Shown one piece after another: positions 9,801 through 18,504 of a stretch of 64,000 bases of DNA. The stretch comes from Blastomussa wellsi (Eukaryota > Cnidaria > Anthozoa > Scleractinia > Plerogyridae): the NCBI GenBank assembly GCA_947652115.1, contig OX393573.1, positions 3,792,972-3,856,971 on the forward strand, written 5' to 3'. The notes beneath the pieces are model-generated. The model did no database searches. It was not told the origin of the DNA and was given only the letters and a program-made list of their open reading frames with translations. The stretch's first letter is position 1. The number at the start of each line of letters is the position of its first letter. The position numbers were made by a program, and so were the translations under genes.

Positions 9801-12008
9801 CACTGCGCGTACTTTGGTTGTTGCGGCATCTTCCCTGACAACAGGTTTATGGGGGATGTAGCACTCCACTCCTTGAGCTGGCTGATCAGCTGTTTCCACA
9901 ATCCCTTCAGCTTTCTGTTCTTCGATGATCTCGCTGTAGGCCTGTTCCAACCCGGTCCGTTTCAATTTCTGCTTCAAATTCTCCAGGCGGCGAAGACTTC
10001 CATACTCATTTGAAGGTAGAGGAGGGTGGTTGCCTTTCCATGGCAAGGCCGCTTCATACCATCCCTTTTCACTGCGCGATAACTGCTCACGAAATTCTCT
10101 GTACACTTCACCTTGGTCATGTTGCGGCGTGTCGGCAAGTCCTAACACGTCTAACTTGCATAGTTCCTCATAGTCCACTTGGCTAGTTTGGGTAAGAAGC
10201 ATGTGTGTAGTATCAATCTCCTCTCCTGGAGAAAGAATAACCCATCCCAATTTGGTGCGCTCAGCTACAGGTTCCCCTTGGTTACCAATCCTTGGTCGAG
10301 TATCAGTTTTAATGCGAGCATACACTCCAGCACCCAAGATAACATGAACTGGCAACAATGGCTTGGTATCCGTATCATCCATTTTCACATCCTTTAAATG
10401 GGGGTAAGTGTTAGTCAACTGTTGGTATTGGGGATTTTCCAGGCTAAGGAGCTCTCCTCTATTGACCTTGGTGAGATTGACATCTAAACGGTAATCACCA
10501 GACCTTGACGAAACAGTGGTCTTAAAAACTTCCATTCTCGCTGTGGTTGAAGCCATAAGCATCTCAACTCTCTTAGGCTTAATCTCTGTTGGCTTCTGTC
10601 CAAGCATATCCAGAAGTTTGGCTGAAGCATAACAACTAGACGAACCAGAATCCAACAATGCACGACATTCAATACCACCAACCTTAATCACTACAACAGG
10701 GTAAACCACTTTCTCAGCATCGACAGAAGACAACACGCTGTCTGCCTTAGGTTGTTGATCAGGACAGATGGAGGTGTGGTGCTTCCTGGAGCATAAATTG
10801 CATCTCGTCTTGCTTGCACACTCAGCAGCCCTATGTTTTGGGCAAGCACAGTTAAAACAAAGTTTGTTTTCAGCCAGAAATTTCTTCCTCTCGTCGCAAC
10901 CAACAACGCGTGTACATTCCGAACTCCTGTGCGAGCTATCTTCACAGTAAACACAACCACGTGTCTTGGCGTCCTGCTGCTTTGTATGGTAATTTCGCGA
11001 GGGCGTGCGATCATGTTTGAACGACTGCGGTTCATCAAAATCCACTGGATTCCGGCGAGTCCACGACTTTAACGCGTCACACAGTTTAAGGAAATCCCAA
11101 CTTTGCCAATCTTCATCGTTCCGCACCAAATCTCCACGAATTCCAGAAAGTTTATCGATCGTTAGAGCCACGTTTCCATTCACCAAACTTAGCTTCCCCA
11201 TGGTCTCGAGAGATTGAACGTCGTACAGCAATCTTTCGTAAAAATGATGAATTTTCCGAGGCTGGCTTCCATTGATCTTCGGCAAATCCAAAATGTCCTT
11301 AACGTAGGCTTTGACTACTTCGCTGACATTTCCGTAACGCTCGATCAAAATAGCCTTCGCCTTCTCATAGCCCTCGGCGGTAAACGGCAGCCCATCGATG
11401 CCTTTTCTGACCTTAGGATCGACAAATTCCTTGAGATAGGAAAATTTAGTGATAGCAGCCATTTCGGACTTGTCTATTCCCTCGGTGAATTGGCCCCAAA
11501 AACGATTCCAATCAAGATTAGTTCCATTGAACTTTGTAATAGTAAGCTTCGGTAACTTCGCTGACGCAGCACTTTGTTTACCATTTTGACTTCCCGCGGC
11601 CGCTTGATCCGGCGAGTCCACGTTTTTGAGCTCTTTGGTGTATTGAAGCTTCTTCTCAAATAGCTCTTTTTCGAAAGCGAGCTGATTATTTCTAGCTTTT
11701 TCTATCTGCTCTTGATCAAAATTACTCAGAAATGAAGAAATTCCATCCATATCGAGGTCAACAGCTTCGATATCTTGATCTAATTTAGCGCCCCACGAGG
11801 TAATGGCGGAAAGTTCTTCGCCGGCAGATATTCTCAACTCTTCCACTTTCCGCTTCGCTTTCTCCACTGAGGCAACCACTGAACACAGCGCATCCCTATG
11901 TCTTTTGATTTTGTTCTCATTCTGGCTCGCAAGAACAGCGTCAGTTTTTTCCCTGGTGATCTGAAGTTGTGTAAGTTTCGTTTCAAGATCCTTGCTCGCG
12001 GCCTCCAT
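6840..12008 (-). CDS. BEL/Pao Gag-Pol polyprotein
   Basis: This is a single 1722-residue frame. I take the start at 12008 (MEAASKDLETKL), 69 bp inside the 5' LTR. An in-frame ATG at 12134 lies within the LTR and is an unlikely start. In order it has an N-terminal coiled coil; a DUF1759-like gag region (LPKLTITKFNGTNLDWNRFW); CCHC-type zinc knuckles near 10750-10980; a retroviral-type aspartic protease with ALLDSGSS near 10650; reverse transcriptase with YVDD at 9430-9441; and the Peptidase_A17/RNase H region (GFGDASSCGVGVAVYA). An HHCC integrase zinc module and integrase core follow, with D in GVDYAGP (~7845), D in YSDNGSTF (~7650) and E in GGQFERMV (~7510). A DUF5641 C-terminus closes it. 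No stop or frameshift is seen. Domain order and DUF1759/DUF5641 mark it as BEL/Pao. Confidence 0.95.
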   Translation of the reverse strand: MEAASKDLETKLTQLQITREKTDAVLASQNENKIKRHRDALCSVVASVEKAKRKVEELRISAGEELSAITSWGAKLDQDIEAVDLDMDGISSFLSNFDQEQIEKARNNQLAFEKELFEKKLQYTKELKNVDSPDQAAAGSQNGKQSAASAKLPKLTITKFNGTNLDWNRFWGQFTEGIDKSEMAAITKFSYLKEFVDPKVRKGIDGLPFTAEGYEKAKAILIERYGNVSEVVKAYVKDILDLPKINGSQPRKIHHFYERLLYDVQSLETMGKLSLVNGNVALTIDKLSGIRGDLVRNDEDWQSWDFLKLCDALKSWTRRNPVDFDEPQSFKHDRTPSRNYHTKQQDAKTRGCVYCEDSSHRSSECTRVVGCDERKKFLAENKLCFNCACPKHRAAECASKTRCNLCSRKHHTSICPDQQPKADSVLSSVDAEKVVYPVVVIKVGGIECRALLDSGSSSCYASAKLLDMLGQKPTEIKPKRVEMLMASTTARMEVFKTTVSSRSGDYRLDVNLTKVNRGELLSLENPQYQQLTNTYPHLKDVKMDDTDTKPLLPVHVILGAGVYARIKTDTRPRIGNQGEPVAERTKLGWVILSPGEEIDTTHMLLTQTSQVDYEELCKLDVLGLADTPQHDQGEVYREFREQLSRSEKGWYEAALPWKGNHPPLPSNEYGSLRRLENLKQKLKRTGLEQAYSEIIEEQKAEGIVETADQPAQGVECYIPHKPVVREDAATTKVRAVYDASARAYPNAVSLNDCLYQGPPLQNKLWNVLVRSRMHPVALVGDLKKAFLQVRIRQADRDALRFHWRQGEQLNIETLRFTRALFGLAPSPFLLGGVIECHLDTWKEREEVVIAELRESLYVDDLLSGGATVEEAKELKEKAIEIFEDATFTLHKWQSNEPRLEEGTASSEEEETFAKQQLGGPQAGESSLLGLGWNKKSDEVIVSFPDWEAAPTKRGVLRKLASIYDPLGLVSPVTLVGKCLYRAVCCEKLAWDAELTGRLKLKWQRWEQSLPKQISVSRALADHREPIHEIHLHGFGDASSCGVGVAVYAIVKQESGTTQRLLAAKARLAKQGLTIPRLELVAAHMVTNVLVNVRDALKGFPVVTLNGWLDSLVALFWISGGGQYKQFVENRVQKIRAHPEITWRHVPTKENPADVASRGGDVEFSELWWKGPDWVADCESWPPQRVIQPSEASTAELKATKELFKVAVDKADRLYEVLDKFELRKALNICAWITRFVHNSRHSDQKLRGPLTTEELQKQHLFWVKRAQQSCEFEDDRLRLNLQPNPDGVLECRGRIQGLYPVYLPDKHLYTKKLVHREHLRTLHGRVSLTMTSVRSNHWVPRLRKLAKQTIRACQGCKRFQAVAAANPPPGNLPVDRTQGTHPFQVIGVDYAGPIKYKKRGKEESKAYIVLYACSLCRALYLDLVPSLETREFILSLKKLIARKGRPQIIYSDNGSTFVGAAQWLRKAMCDEKFNKFLAENSITWKFNLSRAPWWGGQFERMVGLVKNALNKIIGYGFLSWEELEEVLLDVEITLNNRPLCYVEDDVALPTLTPNLMMFPQSNILPDLQPHHIDDADLRRRAKHLRKCKDALWRRWSSEYLRSLRERHNLKHQGKLCTLAVGDVVIVKSEEKKNRGKWPLGIVQELYPGKDGVVRAVKLRAGKNFLERPVQHVYPLELSCDTFVRAQAEELNAEAPVFRPRRLASLQAEERIRRIAESEENLE

Positions 12009-12054
12009 GCTTCGCGACGATAAACACAGTACTAGATTCACGAAGATCAACACA

Positions 12055-12073
12055 AGTCCCGTCGGAGGTGCCA
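12055..12073 (-). promoter_or_regulatory. Candidate tRNA primer-binding site
   Basis: On the minus strand, four bases after the 5' LTR, the sequence begins TGGCACCTCCGACGGG. A TGG start next to the LTR is what a site pairing with a tRNA 3' CCA end looks like. I could not assign the tRNA. Confidence 0.4.
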
Positions 12074-12077
12074 CTTT

Positions 12078-12292
12078 TGTTGGGAATGCCTCCAGTAGCA
12101 ATTTGAAAAGTTTAGTTTGCCCAACAAAGGTCACAAGTCACAAGATAAACTGAACAGATTTATTCCCAGCACTTCACACAGTTCACAATTCTCACGCTCC
12201 GAAGGAAAGTTTTTTACGCTCGATTGCGCTCACATGTTATAATCACATCTGTCAATCAAATTTCTAACTATATTCGGGCCCAGTCTCCGACA
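12078..12292 (-). repeat. 5' LTR of the BEL/Pao element
   Basis: The 215-bp LTR carries the element's presumed promoter, reading leftward into gag. It matches the 3' LTR by eye. Its outer edge lies about 270 bp from the 5' splice donor of the next gene's probable leader exon. Confidence 0.93.
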
Positions 12293-12399
12293 AACGGAGT
12301 ACATTAAAAAATAAAGAGTGGGCAAGGATCAACGGACATGAATGCGAACAAAGCTGGAATTTACCCGAAACAAGCAGTAGTTTCAGCCACGGCCATTTC

Positions 12400-12565
12400 T
12401 TTGTGAGAAACCTTGTGTCTAGTCAAGAACGAAGAATCTTTGTCACTGGCGACAAGGTCAGATGTTTTTACTCCGTCAAATTCTTCCACCTTCGCTTTCT
12501 TTGGTCCGAGCTTTTCTTAGACTTTATCAAAGGAGACTATTCTTTTTGAGCATTTTATGGAGCTG
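12400..12565 (+). other. Probable non-coding leader exon of the coiled-coil gene
   Basis: A strong donor (CTG|GTAAGT) lies at 12565/12566, and a pyrimidine-rich acceptor (CTTAG|GAAATC) lies just before the coding ATG at 13784. The ATG at 12558 opens a short upstream ORF that does not join the main frame. The exon's left limit is not visible and is a guess. Confidence 0.35.
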
Positions 12566-13035
12566 GTAAGTTTCCTTGCTTTACGACACGAACATGATGT
12601 AAAACAAAGTATGTAAATCAATAGTAATTCGAGATTCCTGGTGAAGTTTAGTGTGCAAAAAACGTCAACACTCCGTTGGAAACCATGGGATTATAACACC
12701 TTTCTTTACCAATTCCCTCAAAGCTCTTTCTGTTGTCTTCCTTTTAATATTTTACAATTTGTTTCGGCTTCTTCTGAAAAAAAATTAAATTTGGAAAATT
12801 TTGGCCAGATCTTGTTGACAGCAACCTTAAACATGGAAAAGTACAGACTGAGACAATTAGATGAAATGCTAAGTGTAATACTACTGTCAGGGGGGAACAA
12901 TTACCTCCATAATCATGCAGCATACATAATTCCTGGCATTAATACACCTGTATCACTGTATTCACCCTGGGATAATTGTCACATACACTGTAGATTGGGC
13001 ACCTGAATATGCTGATAAAAATTGGGGAATAAATA

Positions 13036-13285
13036 GTGGGAGGCGCAGTGGCCTGATGGTTAGTGCACTGCACTCCTGATTGGAAGATTTGGGTTCGAGT
13101 CCCTTGCTGGGGTACTACGTTACATTCTTGGGCCAGACACTTTAATCTCGGAGTGCCTCTCTTCACTCAGATCAGGTGTATAAATGGGTACCGGCAAATT
13201 TACTGCTGGGGTGGTAACCCTGCAAAGGACTAGCATCCCATCCACGGGGGAGTAGAAATACTCCTAGTCGCTTTACCTTACCTTA
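13036..13285 (+). repeat. tRNA-derived SINE, family A
   Basis: The head resembles a tRNA, with box A-like GTGGCCTGATGGTTAGTGC and box B-like GGGTTCGAGTCCC. The family body follows: TGTATAAATGGGTACCGGC, GACTAGCATCCCATCC and a TTACC-rich tail. It sits in the probable first intron of the coiled-coil gene. Confidence 0.8.
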
Positions 13286-13783
13286 GTTATTATCCATTGG
13301 AATCGCACTGATACTTATAGCTTTTGAAGCTGTGGGAAAATTATAGAACATTCCACAAGATAAAACTTGTCTAGTACGTAGTACTTGCTTTATTATTCTA
13401 TAAATTGTAAACTTTTAATAAAAATACAATTTACAGCCAGAAAATAATTAATATGTGGTTATGCAGAGTTGTGCATTACACTGTGAATGAATCTTGTTAA
13501 ATTACATATAATTGTAGGTCATCTGTTGTGAACAGTTGACGTAAACAGTGTCATGTGTAACAAATGTGCAATAATGCCGCAGATCACACATGCCTGCAGG
13601 GCAACCTGCAAATTTGTTGAATAATGCCAAGAACATCATTAGGTTTTTGGCAGTTTTTGTTTAATTCACATGAACACAATTAGCGGTACATATTAATATT
13701 TTTTTTAATTATTGCCTTTCTTAGGAAATCTTTTACAAGTTAAAACTTGACAATGGAATAAGCTTTATGCGGCACAAAGGATC

Positions 13784-16700
13784 ATGGAGTCATCTACTCA
13801 AGAGATGTCAGTAGCTACCCCTCGTGAACTTGACTTATTTGGTGAAGAAGCTCTGGAAGAAATACTTGATTCAATTGAAAGTCTGCGAGCACAAATCGAC
13901 CAGCTGCAAATGCACTGTGAAAAGCTGTCCACAGAAAAAGCTAAGGTGGATCAGATGTTGATTGATAAAGAGACTGAATGTCATGCGATGAAGGAACAAC
14001 TCCAAGGAGATATTAATAATCTTAGAAAATTAAATTTACAATTACTTTCTTCTCAGAAGACATCTCATAAAGGTACAGTGGGACAATGCGTGTAAAATGT
14101 TAGCTATTTAATTCTTATAGCCATATTCAGTCTTATTGTAGGATATTTTAAAGAGGTAGTATCGCACTATTTTTAGAAACACACAAGGGACACTTTTTGG
14201 TTAAATTATAGAAGCTGCATGATAATGATAAAATATCCTAAGACTATCCTAACGTATAGAAAGTATAGATGTTTTTGCGGCCGGATGGCCAAGGTTGAGA
14301 TTGATGCCAACTTGAAAAACTCAGGCCAACGTTTTCAAGTTATCCCATTGCATCTCATATGAAATCAGTACTAACATTTTGCCTTGTCTTTCTGAATTCA
14401 CTTGATGTTATAAAATTAGTGATTTAGAAATAATTTTAGTATTGACGAGTCATAAGAAGTTTAAATTTAGCTAATTCTGGCCAAAGGGTTGTGATAAACT
14501 AAGTGATGCTTCCCCTTTAATTTGTACGTAATTGGTAGGCGTGGTGACCAAATGGTAAGTGTGCTGTACTCGAGATTGAATTGTCTGGGTATGAGAATGT
14601 AACAGACCATGGCACAAACATTTATGCAAAGCACTTTGCTTTCTTGTGCTACTCTTCACCACAGTGTATAAATTTTAGACCAGTGAATTTAATGCTAAGA
14701 ATATCCCTTTGATGGCCAAGCTTGCTCTATACTTTTAGTCGTTTGTTGTTTTTTGAGAGTAAACAACATATTTTGTTGATGGTGCTTATCATTATAATGC
14801 TCGTGTCATGTTGATAAATTAATCTTTCACATTAAATTTACTGAGCTGAAAATTCACCATCACCTTCATTTACGACAATTCTTGATGATATCGGCATTGC
14901 TGGACCTAGCATTATGCGGGACGCATATCACATAAGAACTCAGTAAAATGACCTCGCTCTCCATGAGTTCTCGTAGCTCAGTGGATAGAGCACCCGCCCG
15001 GTGTTCGGGAGGTCATGGGTTCGATTCCTGTCAGGGACTCAGAATTTTTCTTTGTCCCATGCTCGTGTCATGTTGATAAATTATTTCACATTAAATTTAC
15101 CGAACTGAAAATTCACCATCACCTTCATTTACATTATAATGTACCTTTTAATTTTATCTGCCTCAGATTTGAGTACTTCAGCAAGCTTGTTGAAGAAGAT
15201 CTTTGATTCTGAAGAAGTTTATCACAACAAATTAGAAGCTGAAGCCAAGGTAAGAGTCTCTATGTTAAAAATAGGTCCACTGCAGGTGCATGGGCAATCG
15301 GGAGCTTGTCTGTCAGCACTGCCTTGAACCCAGATCATTCAGCAGCCAGCCAACTTGTGTCAGCTACAAGAAGTAGTTTTTTAATATCCAATCTGAACTT
15401 TGTTTAAATTGAAAGACAGATAGTTTTATTATTAATTTGTATTATTTAAAAGTGATATGATAGACCAATTCCAATATATTAATATTGTAACATGTTGCCG
15501 AGGGTTGGGGAATAAAACAAAAGATTTTGCATCAAGGCTTAGAAATGAATAAATAATTTCTTTTGTTTTATTCTCCCAAGCCTCTGCGCCATGTTTAATT
15601 GTTAGAATTTTAATATATCAGAATTGGTCTAGTTTTCTATTTTACTGCACATACAAACTATTGGTTAAAAATAATAAAGGTGGCCATATATTTTGGAATA
15701 AGATGTATTGGGACCAGGACCTTTACTGTCCGTACTGATATCTAAAGTGTGCAGCTAATAAAGAGTAAAGTAAAATTACTAAGAAGCGATGGGTATTGAC
15801 GAATGCCAAATTATCTTTTCTGTTACGTTCTTTACTTGATAATGATCCAGATGACACCGAAACATTTCTTTTTTCACTTATTTATAGACCTTTCGCTAAT
15901 TTTATAGACCTTTCTCACGCATTTGTTATTCTTTTGTGTTCATGCTAATCTGCCCACCCAGCCTCGTCAGCATGTACAAAGAACAAAAGAACTTGAACTC
16001 AGAAACGAGGTTGGGCGGTCAGATTAGCATGAACACAAAAGAATAGAAAATGCACAAGAAAGGTCTGTTTCCAAATTTAATCTGATTATATAAGCAAGTT
16101 CCTCTCACTTGGTGACAGGTGGATGCACTTCAGTTAACGCTACTGGAGAAGAATAAGTACATAACAAACTTAGAATGGCAGCTGGTGGATTCTGAAGCAA
16201 CTATCACATCATTGCAGACAGAGAGGGACCGTCTTGCTCTTGAGCTAGACTGTGTTTTAGCCAGAGATCAAGAGTCAGATCTCCAGGCTCTCGGAGCCGT
16301 TGGAGACATCTCAGACTACAGTGATCCGTTAGACCATTCCGATTATGGCTTGGTTGAGTCAGGCTATGTTGACGACATGCCTGTTAGGCGTGTCAGGAAA
16401 CAACCTCGTAGACACTTCAGTGACTTGACCACTCGTGGGAACTCGTATTTTGATGATTTTGGTGCAGTCTTAGCTGGCCATGTAAGTCTATCAGACTATG
16501 ATGTTCCAACATTGGCAGAAAAAGAATCTCGTGGAATTGGTAATCTTAAACGTGCAACAAACTTTAGTAATATTAACAGCCTAGATGGATGTGAGAAGTT
16601 TGACGAGAAAATACCTCGATCACCAACGCTCCAAGGATGGGAAAGCTTTGATGACACAGATTCTGGACTGTCACCTGAATTGAACAAAAACAAATGGGAC

Positions 16701-18288
16701 AGGTTAGGTGATGCCCGTAATGTAAAAGAAGATGACGGTAATGAACCAAAGACGGATAGTGATGACATGTGGACCTTCACACCTGACAGTATCATCAATG
16801 TGTCGACTGGTAGGTGCAGCTGAAACTTGCGACAAGTCACAACGCTAATGTAGTGTCCTCCTCTGTCCCACATTAGTGTTCATCTGTAATTAAACATGTT
16901 CCTCAGCTAACAAGATTTTGAAAAAATTTTAATTTAACCTTACTTTATTGTTTGGGGGAGGCCTTACATGCATGGACATATTGGGGGGGGGGGGGGGGGG
17001 GGGTTCGATGAATGTTGTTTCTCTGCCTTCAAGAAAACCACATTTTAAAACTCTTAAAACATGATGATTTGAAACTGTAGATTATGAATCAACTGCGACA
17101 GATATTTTAGGTCTCTGATCTCTCAGCCAACTAAAAATGCTGTACCGCAGGGACTTGTGATTGGAAAAAATTACATGTTTCTTATGAACTACAACTAAAT
17201 ATAAGCCCAGTGGCTCTTTTTCAGTGGGTTGGGGTGGGGTTATATTTTGGAAGGATTTTTGTTAGCCTGTGAACAGGCTCTGGCCAGTAGAGGGTGGGTG
17301 GGGGATGGGTGGGTGTCAGAGCCTGTAGACAAAGGTTTTATGCCACAATTCGAAGGTGCCCATTGTGCACTTGATTCTGGTGTAACCTCTAATTGATCAG
17401 TTCCCATTTTGTCACCCTGATTCAATCAAAATTTGCATATCGCTAAAAATCTATGCAAGCTTATGTGTAAACATGGCATCTCCTGGCAGTTGGCTGTTTA
17501 CAAATCTGTTTGAAATTTGTATTTCTGTGACGAGAGTATATAATTCCTGCCGGTGAAAGAAGCCCCTCTGATCTTTTTGTATCGATATGCAGTCTGGTCT
17601 GGAGAGTGTACATGTATGCACAACTCAGCTAGCTTGTGCTGCAACCTGTAAGGATGGAAACTGAAAGAGAAAGGCGAACAGCTTGTACACATGGCACACA
17701 ATTCAGGTCGGAAAAACTCTCTTCTAGCGAGGCTCAAAATCCCACTTCAGCCACTTCAAGGCGGGGGGAGGCTTAAATTTTTTGGGGTGGGGGTGTTACA
17801 TATTTGGTAGTGATTAACAACTTATTAGGTGAACATGCAGTCAGTACATAAAAAGGTGCATCAGCTTAGGTGAACATTCATGCAGTCAGTACACTTGATA
17901 TTATTAAATGTTTAATAATCATATACATTATACATGTGTTGTTTTAGGGGAAGATTTATCTAACTTACCAGATGAAGAACTAACCAACATTCGGAGGTTT
18001 TCAAAAGACTATGGCATGCCAGTGGGTCAGCAAGTGGATAGTGGTTTGATACCTGTTCAGAGGACAGAGTCTCTGCCGGCCGAGAAGGCAAATGTTGGCG
18101 TTAATATAGATGGACGTCAGAAAGCGGCAAGTGAGCCTGTAACCACAAAGGATCCTTGTAACAATAACAAACAATTGTCGAGAAGTGACAGCAAAAATAT
18201 GTCAAACAAGAGATTTGAGGAATATCACAAGTGGAAAGTGTCGGGCTGTAAGGGTGACCCGCCAGCCAAACTAAAAGTATCACAGTAA
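13784..18288 (+). CDS. Coiled-coil protein of unknown function, 467 aa, four coding exons
   Basis: Coding exons are 13784-14072, 15167-15249, 16119-16809 and 17948-18288. All join in phase under GT-AG sites, for 468 codons including TAA. I do not recognise the family. Residues ~1-175 are predicted coiled coil (LRAQIDQLQMHCEKLSTEKA; YITNLEWQLVDSEATITSLQ). The middle is acidic and probably disordered, rich in Asp/Ser/Tyr (DYSDPLDHSDYG). The C-terminal third is polar and basic. No transmembrane segment or enzyme motif is seen. The coiled coil is loosely like CCDC92-type proteins, but that is weak. A perfect donor (ACA|GTAAGT) overlaps the stop: splicing to an acceptor before 18505 would give ...Gln-Cys-stop, almost the same end. 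The introns carry a SINE, a tRNA-derived dimer and two hairpin elements. Confidence 0.85.
14532..14700 (+). repeat. Diverged SINE, family A
   Basis: It begins GGCGTGGTGACCAAATGGTAAGTGTGCTG, split here as GGCGTGGTGACC and AAATGGTAAGTGTGCTG, and continues with a GTGTATAAATTTTAGACCAG body. It aligns by eye with the family A copy at 13036 but is much more eroded. Confidence 0.55.
14801..15131 (+). repeat. tRNA-derived dimeric SINE with 10-bp TSD
   Basis: The insertion lies between two CATTATAATG repeats (14791-14800 and 15132-15141). It has a headless tail copy (to ~14873), a linker, a tRNA-like segment at ~14970-15040 (AGCTCAGTGGATAGAGCA and GGGTTCGATTCC), and a second ~73-bp copy of the same tail (15060-15131). 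The anticodon stem is imperfect, so it is a SINE head rather than a working tRNA gene. Confidence 0.75.
15461..15631. mobile_element. TA-flanked hairpin MITE (GACCAATT family), copy 1
   Basis: Inverted ends TAGACCAATTCCAATATATT and its near-complement enclose ~100 bp. TA dinucleotides at both edges suit a Tc1/mariner-type target site. A relative with the same ends lies at 39408-39556. Confidence 0.7.
15906..16066. mobile_element. Long hairpin MITE
   Basis: The 161-bp near-palindrome has ~60-bp arms (AGACCTTTCT...TTTTGTGTTCATGCTAATCT with its complement) and a ~40-bp loop. It lies in the intron directly before exon 3 of the coiled-coil gene, ending about 50 bp from the acceptor. Confidence 0.7.
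16983..17003 (+). repeat. Poly-G tract, 21 bases
   Basis: An unbroken run of 21 G lies in the last intron of the coiled-coil gene. It is one of about ten G or C runs of 12 or more in this window. Confidence 0.9.
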
Positions 18289-18504
18289 GTCATTGGAATC
18301 TCAATTCCCGATTTCTGAGTTCCCTTTTTCCTCAGTTTCAAAACGAGTCTAAGTGCGAAACTATTCCTATGGTAATAAGATTGTTTTGCATGAGAGAGAA
18401 GATGCAGGTAAAACACATTTTCATATGAATGGTTTCACACTTGCACTCGTTTTTATGCTGAGGCAAAAGAACTCGACAATGCCCTATTCTCTTTCCCTTT
18501 TTCA

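Larger units (their letters stand above)
6467..12292 (-). mobile_element. Complete BEL/Pao LTR retrotransposon
   Basis: The element is 5826 bp. It is bounded by two 215-bp LTRs (6467-6681 and 12078-12292) that read identical by eye and are flanked by the 4-bp direct repeat AACG (6463-6466 and 12293-12296). It runs on the minus strand, so the right LTR is the 5' LTR. A purine tract (minus strand TGGGGGGAGAG, 6682-6692) sits directly against the 3' LTR. One uninterrupted gag-pol frame fills the interior. Identical LTRs, a visible target duplication and an open frame indicate a recent insertion that could still be autonomous. Confidence 0.95.

Noticed and set aside
7471..11659. Many ORFs opposite to or out of frame with the BEL/Pao polyprotein
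   Set aside because: They are shadows of a long coding frame; none has a recognisable domain.
12055..12134. ATG at 12134 as the BEL/Pao polyprotein start
   Set aside because: It lies inside the 5' LTR and the added 42 residues are not gag-like; the ATG at 12008 precedes a normal coiled-coil gag start.
12558..13860. Extended N-terminus for the coiled-coil gene from an ATG in the leader exon
   Set aside because: Joining ATGGAGCTG to the acceptor near 13724 gives a frame that stops and does not match the main ORF; it would be an upstream ORF only.
14970..15045. Genuine tRNA gene
   Set aside because: The D and T arms look right but the anticodon stem is imperfect, and it lies inside a repeated element with a TSD.
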